Shown: positions 16,314-25,510 of the stretch, one piece after another
Layout: each line of letters opens with the position of its first letter
Position numbering within the stretch: position 1 is the first letter of the stretch
Origin: Paenibacillus taihuensis
GTDB taxonomy: Bacteria; Bacillota; Bacilli; Paenibacillales; Paenibacillaceae
Direction: 5' to 3'
Length of the DNA stretch: 64,000 nt
NCBI RefSeq assembly: GCF_003386535.1
Contig: NZ_QTTN01000005.1
Location: 163,656 to 227,655 of the forward strand
Made by a program: the position numbers and the translations under genes
The notes under the pieces: generated by a model
What the model saw: only the letters and a program-made list of their open reading frames with translations
Told to the model about the DNA's origin: nothing
Databases searched by the model: none

Positions 16314-17944
16314 TGCTGGCTGATCTTCCGATCCTATCGCTCATTACGTTCTCGCCTCTGCTTGGCATTCTAGTCCTTCTCTTCTTGCCGAAGCACCGGA
16401 GCCGCTGGTTGAAGGCGACTGCGATTATCGCGACGATTCTTCCGCTCTTGCTGTCGCTGTGGCTGTATGCCGACTATGACAGCACGAAGGGCGGCAAGGC
16501 ATACGAGGAGACAGCGACCTGGCTCGATGTCTCGCTGAACAAGGAAGCCGTCGGTGAAGTCGGCTCTTACCAATTCGAGCTTCAGTACCATATGGGAGTT
16601 GACGGCCTGTCGATGCCGCTCCTGCTGCTTACCGCAGTCGTAGGCGTGATGGCAGCGCTCGCTTCGGTCCATGTGAAGAAACGCTGGAAGTCGTTCTATA
16701 TTTGGTTCCTGCTGCTGGAGATTGGCATGCTCGGCGTATTTCTGGCCAGGGATGTGTTCCTGTTCTTCGTCTTCTTCGAAATGACGCTCATCCCGATGTT
16801 CTTCCTGATCGGAATTTGGGGGTACATGAACCGGGAGCGGGCGGCGAACAAGTTCTTGCTCTACAACGGAATCGGCTCGGCAATTATGCTGATCGCTTTC
16901 GTCATTCTCGTCGCGACAGCCGGCTTCCGCGCGGAGCAAGTGCCGGAGAAGCAGCAAACGAACTTGTCTTATTGCGGAAGCTACGAGGTCATTACTACAA
17001 ACCTGACGAAAGCAGATTCCTATGTGAATATGTCCACGGAACAGACGCAAGGACAGGAGAATCCGTTCTACTTGTCGGAGCGGATGCGGTGGGTCATCTT
17101 CCTGCTGCTCTTGATTGCCTTCGGCATCAAGCTGCCGATCTTCCCGTTCCATACGTGGATGCTCCGGGTTCATACCGAAGCGCCGCCTTCCGTCGTTATG
17201 ATTCACTCCGGCGTGCTCCTCAAGATGGGGGCATACGGCTTGCTCCGCTTCGGCGTATTCATGTTCCCGGCCGTCGCCGAGGATTGGAAAGTGGCGATTG
17301 CGATACTAGGCGTCGTCAACATTCTGTATGGCGCGGTGCTCGCCGTCGTGCAGAAGGAATTCAAGCTCGTGCTGGCGTACTCGTCGATCAGCCATATGGG
17401 CATCGTGCTGCTCGGTATCGCATCGCTCAATGAAATCGGCTTGCACGGCGCCATCATTCAGCTGATCTCGCACGGTCTGATCTCCGCGCTGCTGTTCCTT
17501 ATCGTCGGCAGCATCTACGAACGGACCGGCTCCACGGAGCTGAAGGATCTCGGCGGTCTTGCGAGAAGCATGCCGTTCATCAGCGGTATCCTGCTGACAG
17601 CGGGTATGGCTTCGCTCGGACTTCCAGGTCTGTCCGGTTTTATTGGCGAGTTCCTCTCGCTGCTTGGCTTGTTCGATTCGCAGCAGGCTGTAACATGCGT
17701 TGCCGTACTCGGCGTCATCTTGACCGCGGTCTATGTGCTGCGCAGCATCCTGGGCATCACATTCGGCGCGATGCCGGAGAAACTTGCCGCGGTTCGCGAC
17801 GCGAGACTCATCGAAGCGGTGCCGATGATTACGCTGCTTGCTTTTATCGTATTGATCGGGGTTTACCCGGCTGTATTAACGGAGCCGATGAAGCATGGCT
17901 TTGACACGCTGCTCCAGCAACTTTCAGAGAAGGCGGGGAGGTAG
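16313..17944 (+). CDS. nuoM: NADH-quinone oxidoreductase subunit M (antiporter-like)
   Basis: 543 residues, about 14 helices. Landmarks are VFFEMTLIPMFFLIGIWG (membrane Glu), FGIKLPIFPFHTWMLRVHTE (key Lys) and YSSISHMGIVLLG. An insertion of ~45 polar residues (about residues 206-255, around QQTNLSYCGSYEVITTNLTK) makes it longer than many homologues. ATG 16313 directly overlaps the nuoL stop and follows GGAAGGAGG; upstream in-frame starts lie in nuoL. Confidence 0.95.
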   Translation: MLADLPILSLITFSPLLGILVLLFLPKHRSRWLKATAIIATILPLLLSLWLYADYDSTKGGKAYEETATWLDVSLNKEAVGEVGSYQFELQYHMGVDGLSMPLLLLTAVVGVMAALASVHVKKRWKSFYIWFLLLEIGMLGVFLARDVFLFFVFFEMTLIPMFFLIGIWGYMNRERAANKFLLYNGIGSAIMLIAFVILVATAGFRAEQVPEKQQTNLSYCGSYEVITTNLTKADSYVNMSTEQTQGQENPFYLSERMRWVIFLLLLIAFGIKLPIFPFHTWMLRVHTEAPPSVVMIHSGVLLKMGAYGLLRFGVFMFPAVAEDWKVAIAILGVVNILYGAVLAVVQKEFKLVLAYSSISHMGIVLLGIASLNEIGLHGAIIQLISHGLISALLFLIVGSIYERTGSTELKDLGGLARSMPFISGILLTAGMASLGLPGLSGFIGEFLSLLGLFDSQQAVTCVAVLGVILTAVYVLRSILGITFGAMPEKLAAVRDARLIEAVPMITLLAFIVLIGVYPAVLTEPMKHGFDTLLQQLSEKAGR

Positions 17945-17947
17945 ACG

Positions 17948-19522
17948 ATGGAAGCTGTACAACAACAGCTGCAGTCGCTCACCTGGAGTGATGCAGCCTA
18001 TCTCGCCCCGGAATGGATACTTGTCGCATTTACTATTGCATTAGCGGTGCTTGATCTGTTCCTGCCGCGCCAGTCTTCCAGGTCCTCGATAGGCTGGCTG
18101 ACGCTTGGCGGCCTGGCAATATCGCTTGGTTTTGCTATATGGCGCTTAACGGATGTCATCGATAAAGTCGGAAAGACGGACGCGAACGGTCAGCCCGTCA
18201 GCCATGTCATTCGACTGATGGGCGACAGCTACCGGATCGACGTATTCTCGAGCCTGCTGAAGATATTGTTCCTCGTGGCTACGATGCTGATCGTCCTGAT
18301 GAGTCTTGGCACCGTACGCAAGACCGATATTTCGGATCGAGGCGAGTTCTACTATTTGCTCCTGCCGGCTGTCGTTGGGGCGATGATCATGGCTTCTTCC
18401 GGCGATATGATTACGCTCTACATCGGTCTTGAGCTGCTGAGCATTACGACATATGTGCTCGTCGGCATTCGCAAGCACGCGGTGCAGTCAGCGGAAGCGG
18501 CGTTCAAGTACGTCGTCACTGGCGGCATTTCGTCCGCGCTGCTGCTGTTCGGGATGTCCTACTTGTACGGCATCACGGGCGCGACGAATCTCGGCGCCAT
18601 TGCGCAAGGCATTCAGCAGCATGCGTCGGAATATCCGGCACTGCTCTATGTCTCGTTCTTCTTCATCCTGGCGGGTCTTGGCATTAAGATCGCCGCAGCG
18701 CCGTTCCATTACTGGGCGCCTGACGTGTATCAAGGAGCGCCGACGCCGGTTACCGCATTCTTGGCGGTCGTCTCCAAAGGCGCGGCATTCGCGATTATTT
18801 TCCGAATTCTCTATAATGTAGCGTTCTTCGCTTCGTCACCGGATTATCCGATTGCCGACGATGTCTTCCTCGCGGTGCTCGTGATCGCCGCGGCGGCGAT
18901 GCTGATCGGCTCGACGATGGCGCTGCGCCAGGTGAACGTGAAGCGGCTTATGGCGCTCTCCGGGGTGGCGAACGCGGGCTACCTGCTCGTACCTGTCGGC
19001 TTGTCGCTCAAAGGGATGCATGCCTCGAACGTGGGCGAGTTTATTTTCTACCTGGCAGCCTATCTGCTCATGACGATCGGTATGCTTGCGGTGCTATCGG
19101 TCATTAACAAATCGGTGGGCCATGATGAGATTGGCGGCTTCGCAGGCCTCTATTATCGAGCGCCGTGGACGGCTGCCGCCGTGGTCGTGTTCGTACTTTC
19201 ACTGGCTGGCTTGCCAGTTACGGGCGGCTTCTTCGGTAAGCTGTTCATCCTGCTGGGCGCGGCGGAGTCGAAGCTGTACTGGATTATCGCCATTATGGTT
19301 GTAAGCAGCGTCATCTCGTACTACTTCTACTTCGGCATCATCCGCCAAATGTTCATGCGTGCTACGATCGATACGGAAGTGCGTGTACCGGTTACGACGG
19401 GCATCGTAATCTGGCTCTGTGCGGTTGCGACAGTCGTGCTTGGCATTGTGCCTGGCCCAGTGCTGGACTTTGTGAACGATCACTTCTCTATCGTGAGTGA
19501 TCTATTCGTCCGATTACAGTAG
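17948..19522 (+). CDS. nuoN: NADH-quinone oxidoreductase subunit N (antiporter-like)
   Basis: 524 residues and about 14 helices. Landmarks are LYIGLELLSITTYVLVGIRK, GLGIKIAAAPFHYWAPDVYQ (key Lys, His) and GVANAGYLLVPVGL. It is the third antiporter-like pump and the last gene of the operon; a terminator follows 31 nt after the stop. Confidence 0.96.
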   Translation: MEAVQQQLQSLTWSDAAYLAPEWILVAFTIALAVLDLFLPRQSSRSSIGWLTLGGLAISLGFAIWRLTDVIDKVGKTDANGQPVSHVIRLMGDSYRIDVFSSLLKILFLVATMLIVLMSLGTVRKTDISDRGEFYYLLLPAVVGAMIMASSGDMITLYIGLELLSITTYVLVGIRKHAVQSAEAAFKYVVTGGISSALLLFGMSYLYGITGATNLGAIAQGIQQHASEYPALLYVSFFFILAGLGIKIAAAPFHYWAPDVYQGAPTPVTAFLAVVSKGAAFAIIFRILYNVAFFASSPDYPIADDVFLAVLVIAAAAMLIGSTMALRQVNVKRLMALSGVANAGYLLVPVGLSLKGMHASNVGEFIFYLAAYLLMTIGMLAVLSVINKSVGHDEIGGFAGLYYRAPWTAAAVVVFVLSLAGLPVTGGFFGKLFILLGAAESKLYWIIAIMVVSSVISYYFYFGIIRQMFMRATIDTEVRVPVTTGIVIWLCAVATVVLGIVPGPVLDFVNDHFSIVSDLFVRLQ

Positions 19523-19553
19523 TCCCACATGTATGGAAAAGAATAGGAATTAA

Positions 19554-19597
19554 GCCTCCGACTCTACGCAATCTAGTAGGATCGGAGGTTTTTTTTA
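19554..19597 (+). terminator. Rho-independent terminator of the nuo operon
   Basis: GCCTCCGA (19554-19561) pairs with TCGGAGG (19582-19588), followed by eight or more Ts. Confidence 0.85.
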
Positions 19598-19847
19598 TGC
19601 TCTCTGGCAGGTACGCGGGGCGGATTTCACGAGAATCTATTAGAGGTATATAGAACTACTAGAGTGCGTCAAAGTTCATTTAATCTTTAGACGTATAAAG
19701 GTAATTTGGCGCATAGATATCGATTACCTGCGTTTTTGAGGTAGGACTATCGACCTTTTATTTCATTATTCTACAATTTGTCAAAAGGATAACGGGGGCA
19801 GGTAGCGAAAAAGTTTCAGATATCATTTTCCAGGTTAAAGGCAGACT
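19598..19847. other. Intergenic spacer with one operator-like inverted repeat
   Basis: No gene is visible. AGGTAAT (19699-19705) and ATTACCT (19723-19729) form a 7-bp inverted repeat with a 17-nt gap that could be an operator for the protease gene. No convincing promoter was found. Confidence 0.3.
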
Positions 19848-22800
19848 ATGATGACTAAGAAAAAGCAGCCGACGATTGCGAGTTCCATATCGATGCAACA
19901 GCGGAGCCAAAGCCTTGTGCCGGAGCCAGTACACGCAGCCCAGGCTTATTCTGCTGTGCGCGCTGCCGGCCGCGAAGCTTCGCCGGCCCGGCCGCGGCGC
20001 AGCTTCGCGCGCATCGCGCTGCACGCTCCGCTCGCAGCGCTGCTGCTCTGGAGCGCCCTAGCGGGAGGCCAGGGGCCGGCCTCCGCTAGCGCCGCTCCCG
20101 CGGGAGATGAGCCAGCTGCTGCTGCTTCGCAAAGCTGGCTCATCAAGTGGCGCGACCCGGCGCTGGCGAAGCCGCTGCCGGGGACGCGCGTGCTCCGCCG
20201 CCTTGCGCAGCCGGCGGCGGTTGGCGCGGTGGACGTCGTCCGACCCGAGGACAATCGGGCGGACACGTCCGCGTGGCTTCTCCGGCTGCAGCAGACGCCG
20301 GAGATTGAATATGTCGAGCCGCTCAGCCAAGTGGAGCTGTTGGGATCGGCATCGCCTTTGCAGTTGTCTCCATTGACTGCGCCATCGCCCTTGTCATCGC
20401 CATCGTCTATGTCATTGCCTTCTCTATCGAAGTTGTCTTCGTCTACGCCTCCATCCAACGATCCGAAGCTGCCGCTGCAGCATCATCTCGATCAGATCGG
20501 GGCGAAGAAGGCATGGAGCACCGTTCACGATCAGACGGCATTAACAATCGCCGTCATTGATACCGGTGTTGATCTGGATCACCCGGATCTGAAGGACAAC
20601 TTGATTCCGGGGACCAATCTTGTCTCGCCCGGCAAGCCGCCGGAGGACGACAACGGGCATGGCACATCGGTAGCCGGTGTGCTCGCCGGTGAGGGCAACA
20701 ACGGGGCCGGCATTGCAGGCATCCTATGGCATGCCCGCATTATGCCGATCAAGGCGCTCGATTCAGATGGCTTCGGCGATGAGGAACGGCTCGGCAAAGC
20801 TATTGTATATGCAGTGGATCACGGAGCACGTGTCGTTGTGCTCTCGGTAGGGTTATACCGCTACTCGCTCTATTTGAAAGATATCGCGGCTTATGCGGAA
20901 TCGAAAGGAGCGCTCCTCGTCGCCGCAAGCGGCAATGACGGCATGACGCTCGGAAGCAAGGCGGACGTCAAATTCCCGGCTGCTTATCCGACTGTCGTCG
21001 CCGTTGCCGGCGCTGACCCTGAAGGCCATCCGGAGCCGCGTTCAAATACAGGTCCAGAAATCGACCTCGCAGCTCCATGGCATGTCTACACGACAGCGAT
21101 TGGCGGCGGCTACAAGGAGGAAGAGGGTACCTCGATGGCGGCGCCGCAGGCGGCGGCGGCAGCTGCGCTCGTATGGGCAGTGCATCCCGATTACAAGCCG
21201 TATCAGATTCGGGCGCTGCTGCGCCAGTCCGCGCTTGATATCGGCAAACCGGGCTTTGATCCAGCAAGCGGCTATGGTCTGCTTCAGATCGACAAGGCAG
21301 TGACGGCGAAGCTTGCGACGGATAGCTTCGAGCCGAACAACAGCAAGGGGGCGGCGCGCATTTTCCCGCTAGGGAAGAGAATTGCGGCCGAGCTTGCTGG
21401 CGGCGCTGATCAGGATTGGTACAGCATTGATGCGCCGTATGACGGCGTGCTGTCGATCCAGCTTCAGGGGCTCGTTGGAGCCGGAGAAAGCATGCCGACG
21501 GTTCGAATGACGCATGACGGCGATACCTCGCCGCAAGGCACAAAAGATGCAAAACTCGGCAACCAAACGGTGCAGTGGAACGTCAAGAAGGGTAGAAACT
21601 ATTTTGAACTCCACCTCTTCAATAAGACGCTCACCAAGCATCTGCCGTATTTGCTCACGTCTACGTTCGAGAGCTCGCCGGATGCGTATGAGATGAACGA
21701 TAAGCAGTACCAGGCGTTTACGTTGTCGCCGCGCTCACAGCAGATTACGGGTAATTTTCATCAGACAGGCGATTTGGACTGGTACGCCGTTCATTTCGAT
21801 ACCGGGGGCACGGTGAAGCTGACGATGTCGGTGGATTCCGCCCGAATTGACCCCGCGATTGGCTTTCAGCGTCAAGGCGATGCGCTGCAAGAAACGGATG
21901 AGAAAGGGGACGGCGAGACCGAAACGACTCGCTCCTTCAACGTCACCCCCGGCCAGTATTACATACGGGTCCGCAACAGTATGTCGTCTCAAGCGAGTGC
22001 AACAGCGGCGGAGTACCATCTGAAGCTTCAGGTGATCTCCAAGCTGACGGATCCGAATGAGCCGAACGACAAAACCTATGAAGCAACAGGCGTTTCTCCG
22101 GGATCCAACTATTGGGGCGTTGTCGGAACGTCAAGCGATATCGACTGGTATCAGCTGCGGCTGGATAGCACGAGCATCACGACCTTGCAGCTAAGCGGCA
22201 TACCAAGCGGTATTCGGATGAAGGCTGAAGTGTACGATAAGAAACAGAAGCTGCTCATGCAGCTGCAATCGGCTCCGAATGCGCAATCATTAATGAAAGA
22301 ACTGAAGCTTGGCGAAGGCGTCTTCTACATTAAAGTGACGGCAAGCGCGAGCTTCGATAGGCAGTACTATGGGCTGCGGGTTAGCACAGATAAGCTTGTA
22401 GCGGGCTTCCGCGATATTGAGGGGACTTGGGCAGCTGATTCTATTGAAGCGTTAAGTTCGCTCGGTGTTGTTGGAGGGAGCGGCAGCTACCGCTTCTATC
22501 CTGACCGGAGCATTACGCGTGCTGAAGCGATCTCGATGCTCGTACGTGCCAAGAAGCCGAAAACAGGCGGGTCTGCTCAGTTCTTGGATGTACCGCGCTC
22601 ACACTGGGCTTATGAGCCGATCATCAGCGCTGCAAGTGCAGGGTGGGTAGGCGGCTATCCTGGCGGGTTATTTGGCCCGAATCAGGAGATTGACCGGGAG
22701 GAGATGGCCGTCATTCTGCTGCGCGCCTTTGGTCTGAACAGCGTGCGTCCCGTTAATGCGCCGTTCGGTGACGTCGCGGCGGATCGCTGGTCAGCGCCAG

Positions 22801-22931
22801 CCATTCAGTCGATGAAGCAGAAGGGAGTGCTGGGCGGCTACGAGGACGGCAGCTTCAATCCGGAAGGATCGGCAAGCCGTGCGGAGTTTGCAACTGTACT
22901 GCTCCGCATGATGCATCTCACCAAAACATAA
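19848..22931 (+). CDS. SLH-anchored subtilisin-like (S8) serine protease
   Basis: 1027 residues. A long basic N-terminus is followed by a hydrophobic export segment at about residues 50-75 and a pro-region. The S8 domain has the full triad: D238 (AVIDTGVDLDHPD), H271 (DNGHGTSVAG), S429 (EEGTSMAAP), plus the oxyanion Asn363 (ASGNDG). Three pre-peptidase C-terminal-like beta modules begin near residues 491 (FEPNN), 609 (YEMND) and 732 (NEPND), each with a DWY core. Three SLH repeats (residues ~853-1025: DIEGTWAADSI, DVPRSHWAYEPI, DVAADRWSAPAI) would bind pyruvylated wall polysaccharide. It is probably a surface-displayed protease. A Ser/Pro-rich linker (about residues 165-200) precedes the catalytic domain. 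The N-terminal coding part is rich in perfect inverted repeats (see findings). The ribosome site (AAAGG) is weak, and a second ATG follows immediately. Confidence 0.93.
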   Translation: MMTKKKQPTIASSISMQQRSQSLVPEPVHAAQAYSAVRAAGREASPARPRRSFARIALHAPLAALLLWSALAGGQGPASASAAPAGDEPAAAASQSWLIKWRDPALAKPLPGTRVLRRLAQPAAVGAVDVVRPEDNRADTSAWLLRLQQTPEIEYVEPLSQVELLGSASPLQLSPLTAPSPLSSPSSMSLPSLSKLSSSTPPSNDPKLPLQHHLDQIGAKKAWSTVHDQTALTIAVIDTGVDLDHPDLKDNLIPGTNLVSPGKPPEDDNGHGTSVAGVLAGEGNNGAGIAGILWHARIMPIKALDSDGFGDEERLGKAIVYAVDHGARVVVLSVGLYRYSLYLKDIAAYAESKGALLVAASGNDGMTLGSKADVKFPAAYPTVVAVAGADPEGHPEPRSNTGPEIDLAAPWHVYTTAIGGGYKEEEGTSMAAPQAAAAAALVWAVHPDYKPYQIRALLRQSALDIGKPGFDPASGYGLLQIDKAVTAKLATDSFEPNNSKGAARIFPLGKRIAAELAGGADQDWYSIDAPYDGVLSIQLQGLVGAGESMPTVRMTHDGDTSPQGTKDAKLGNQTVQWNVKKGRNYFELHLFNKTLTKHLPYLLTSTFESSPDAYEMNDKQYQAFTLSPRSQQITGNFHQTGDLDWYAVHFDTGGTVKLTMSVDSARIDPAIGFQRQGDALQETDEKGDGETETTRSFNVTPGQYYIRVRNSMSSQASATAAEYHLKLQVISKLTDPNEPNDKTYEATGVSPGSNYWGVVGTSSDIDWYQLRLDSTSITTLQLSGIPSGIRMKAEVYDKKQKLLMQLQSAPNAQSLMKELKLGEGVFYIKVTASASFDRQYYGLRVSTDKLVAGFRDIEGTWAADSIEALSSLGVVGGSGSYRFYPDRSITRAEAISMLVRAKKPKTGGSAQFLDVPRSHWAYEPIISAASAGWVGGYPGGLFGPNQEIDREEMAVILLRAFGLNSVRPVNAPFGDVAADRWSAPAIQSMKQKGVLGGYEDGSFNPEGSASRAEFATVLLRMMHLTKT
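19972..20272. repeat. Inverted repeats in the N-terminal coding part of the SLH protease
   Basis: The following are visible: a 12-bp palindrome at 19972-19983 (GCGAAGCTTCGC); 20058-20089 (12-bp arms, one bulged G); a 12-bp palindrome at 20095-20106 (CTCCCGCGGGAG); 20106-20144 with perfect 12-bp arms (GATGAGCCAGCT/AGCTGGCTCATC); 20195-20220 (8 bp); and 20259-20272 (6-bp arms). Confidence 0.8.
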
Positions 22932-22947
22932 ATAGGGAGTCTTTGCA

Positions 22948-23202
22948 ATGATGGATCAACTCGCCGCAACTGCCAGCATGTACGCGATTATCAACATTTT
23001 TGTTGAGATCTGCAGCATCGCGCTCGCTTGGTTCGCTATTCAGGAGCTGAAGCTGGATGCCATTCTGAAGCGTCCGCGCAGTGCGCAGGCACGTTTGCTG
23101 CAGATTATGCTTGCGATCGTTCTTGGCCATGCTTTTGCCCGTTTCGTGCTCGATTATTGGGGCTGGTCGGTTTCGCTGAAGGGCATTGCCGGTCTTGGCT
23201 AA
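22948..23202 (+). CDS. DUF1146 family small membrane protein (YwzB-like)
   Basis: 84 residues with two hydrophobic helices (YAIINIFVEICSIALAWFAI and QIMLAIVLGHAFARFVLDYW). Its size, topology and place just upstream of murA correspond to B. subtilis YwzB, which sits between the atp operon and murAA. Function unknown. ATG 22948 is preceded by AGGGAG; a second ATG follows at 22951. Confidence 0.8.
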   Translation: MMDQLAATASMYAIINIFVEICSIALAWFAIQELKLDAILKRPRSAQARLLQIMLAIVLGHAFARFVLDYWGWSVSLKGIAGLG

Positions 23203-23333
23203 GCGCTTTGTCGAATAACAAGGTGGAAACATGTCAACAATGGATAATATATGACGGTATTAAATCTGGAATCCTTTACGAAACCTATAAAAATGAGCCT
23301 AATTTACCGCATTCGACAGGCAGAAAATAACGC

Positions 23334-23363
23334 TTGTCGATTCGTGTAAGCAGGTGGTAAGAT
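23334..23363 (+). promoter_or_regulatory. Candidate murA promoter (extended -10)
   Basis: TTGTCG (23334-23339), an 18-nt spacer, and TAAGAT (23358-23363) preceded by TGG as an extended -10. It lies about 80 nt before murA. Confidence 0.45.
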
Positions 23364-23445
23364 GTAGGTTGGGTGCGGGCCAGAGTGCCAGAAATTGCAC
23401 GATTAGGAAGAATAAGAATCTACTGCACGCGGAGGGAAACCTAGG

Positions 23446-24864
23446 ATGAGCAAAATAATCGTCCGCGGCGGCCAGCGATTAACCGGAAATGTTCGCGTAA
23501 GCGGAGCTAAGAACGCCGTATTACCGATTCTCGCTGCCACGTTACTAGCTAGCGAAGGTGAAAGTATCATTCACGATGTGCCTTTTCTTGACGATGTTAT
23601 GACAATTCAACAAGTGCTTGCTGCACTCGGTGGCAAGCTGACATATGACAATGAAATCATGCGTATTTCTGCCGAGCAATTGACTTCGTACGAAGCCCCA
23701 TATGAATGGGTACGCAAAATGCGCGCATCGTTTCTCGTGATGGGACCTTTGCTTGCTCGCCTCGGCTGTGTCAGAATTTCTCTTCCAGGCGGTTGCGCGA
23801 TCGGAAACCGTCCAATTGACCAGCACTTGAAGGGCTTTGAAGCTCTGGGCACGGAAATTGTGTTCGGTCAAGGATTTATTGAAGCGCGTTCAGCCGGCAA
23901 GCTGAAAGGTGCTAAGGTTTATCTGGATTATGCGAGCGTCGGTGCCACTCAGAATATCATGATGGCCGCAACGCTGGCCGAAGGCGTAACGACAATTGAG
24001 AACGCGGCGAAAGAGCCGGAGATTGTCGACTTGGCCAATTACTTAAACGCAATGGGTGCGAAGGTTCGCGGTGCCGGCACAGGCATCATTCGCATCGAAG
24101 GCGTCGAGAAGCTGAAAGGCGCGCGTCATACCGTTATTCCGGACCGCGTTGAAGCAGGTACATTTATGATCGCGGCAGCTATCACTGGCGGCGATGTTCA
24201 TATTGAAGGCGCAATTAGTGATCACTTGACGCCTGTTATCTCCAAGCTCGAAGAAATGGGTGTCGTCGTCGAGGAGACGGACAACGGCCTTCGCGTTACA
24301 GCGCCGAAGAAGCTGAAGTCGGTTGACGTCAAGACGTTACCATACCCAGGATTCCCGACAGATATGCAGTCACAAATGATGGCGCTTCTTATGGTTGCTG
24401 AAGGCACCAGCATCGTGACCGAGACGGTGTTCGAGAACCGCTTCATGCATGTAGAGGAATTCCAGAAGATGAGCGCTCAGATCAAGATCGACGGCCGTAC
24501 AGCAATCGTTAGCGGCAGCACGCAGCTGACAGGCGCGAAAGTAACTGCGACGGATCTCCGCGCAGGCGCAGCGCTTCTGTGCGCAGGATTGATGGCGGAC
24601 GGCGAGACTGAGCTTACAGGACTTCACCACGTGGACCGCGGTTATGTCGACATCACAGGCAAGCTCGCAGCGCTGGGCGCTGACATCTGCCGTGTTGATG
24701 ACACACCTGCACCTGCACCGCTCTATTCCAAGGTGCTTGAAGGGGTCGCAGCGGCGCTTGAAGAAGCGGAGCCGGTTATCGTAGCAGCAATGGCTCAAGA
24801 GCCTGCTGTATCGAAGCGTGAGAAAGAAGTGCCAAGAATGAAAGCACAGCCTACATGGGCTTAA
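23446..24864 (+). CDS. murA: UDP-N-acetylglucosamine 1-carboxyvinyltransferase
   Basis: 472 residues. MurA transfers enolpyruvate from PEP to UDP-GlcNAc, the first committed step of peptidoglycan synthesis. Visible features are [17 protein letters not shown] (substrate-binding K22/N23), the active-site C117 in [11 protein letters not shown], and the repeated inside-out alpha/beta halves ([19 protein letters not shown] near the end). The core ends near residue ~430; the remaining ~40 residues (from about [19 protein letters not shown]) are an extra charged tail not found in the usual 417-436-residue enzymes. ATG 23446 has GGAGGG upstream. Its place before spoIID matches B. subtilis murAA. Confidence 0.95.
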   Translation: MSKIIVRGGQRLTGNVRVSGAKNAVLPILAATLLASEGESIIHDVPFLDDVMTIQQVLAALGGKLTYDNEIMRISAEQLTSYEAPYEWVRKMRASFLVMGPLLARLGCVRISLPGGCAIGNRPIDQHLKGFEALGTEIVFGQGFIEARSAGKLKGAKVYLDYASVGATQNIMMAATLAEGVTTIENAAKEPEIVDLANYLNAMGAKVRGAGTGIIRIEGVEKLKGARHTVIPDRVEAGTFMIAAAITGGDVHIEGAISDHLTPVISKLEEMGVVVEETDNGLRVTAPKKLKSVDVKTLPYPGFPTDMQSQMMALLMVAEGTSIVTETVFENRFMHVEEFQKMSAQIKIDGRTAIVSGSTQLTGAKVTATDLRAGAALLCAGLMADGETELTGLHHVDRGYVDITGKLAALGADICRVDDTPAPAPLYSKVLEGVAAALEEAEPVIVAAMAQEPAVSKREKEVPRMKAQPTWA

Positions 24865-24883
24865 CCTTATACTTATACTTGGG

Positions 24884-24918
24884 GCCTCATCACCGGATTT
24901 GCGGTGGTGGGGCTTTTT
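24884..24918 (+). terminator. murA terminator
   Basis: GCCTCATCACC (24884-24894) pairs with GGTGGTGGGGC (24903-24913), followed by TTTTT. A related hairpin is repeated at 25183-25212. Confidence 0.85.
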
Positions 24919-25510
24919 GCCGTTTTGTTCCTTTTAATGTTGTCACAACCAGCGGGGCTAACGGTTGTCACGGCGGCTATTTCGCGCAAAATAGCCCTTT
25001 CGGAATTGTAACGTTCGGCACAGCGGCTGTTCAGCGATATTCGCATCGAAATCACATTATTTAACCCAAATAGACTCTCCCGCAACCGTTAGAGTTTTAG
25101 AAGGGCTGTTTCAGGGCAAATAAGCGCTGTGACAACCGTTACAGCTGAAGGCGCGTTTGACAAGGGGCTCCTCTATAACCAGGCCTCATCACCAGTTTAA
25201 TGGTGATGAAGCTTTCTGCTGCTCCTCTCTAAAATACAGTTTAAAAAGCTGCGAGGTGAGTGAGCGGAGAGGGCGGAATCGTTGTGGAGAAACGGTAGTG
25301 GTCGCCTTTGTCCTCGTATATAAACCGCTTAGGATTTTAGATAATCATATATATACGAGGACAACAGCGATCGGAACAATGATCCGCACGCGCAGCGGTT
25401 CTCTCACCTAGCTCTACTTTTAAGTTGTATTTTTCCCGTACTATTCTACTTTTCCACTTCATAGACTGTAGCAAGAGCAGTTAAGAGAGTCTTTAAGGAA
25501 GGAGCGGGAG
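24919..25510. repeat. Structured murA-spoIID intergenic region
   Basis: Almost 600 nt without a credible gene. TAACGGTTGTCAC (24959-24971) is inverted as GTGACAACCGTTA (25129-25141). GCCTCATCACCA (25183-25194) pairs with TGGTGATGAAGC (25201-25212) with one mismatch and repeats the murA terminator stem, but has only a poor T-run. A 167-bp near-palindrome spans 25247-25413: AGCT ends, AGGTGAG outer arms and perfect 15-bp inner arms (25308-25322 and 25350-25364). A weak sigma-E-like -10 (CATAGACT, 25460-25467) lies before spoIID. Confidence 0.75.

Noticed and set aside
24855..25411. Two short frames (24855-25064, 25157-25411) in the murA-spoIID gap
   Set aside because: They read through terminator hairpins and inverted repeats and lack ribosome sites.
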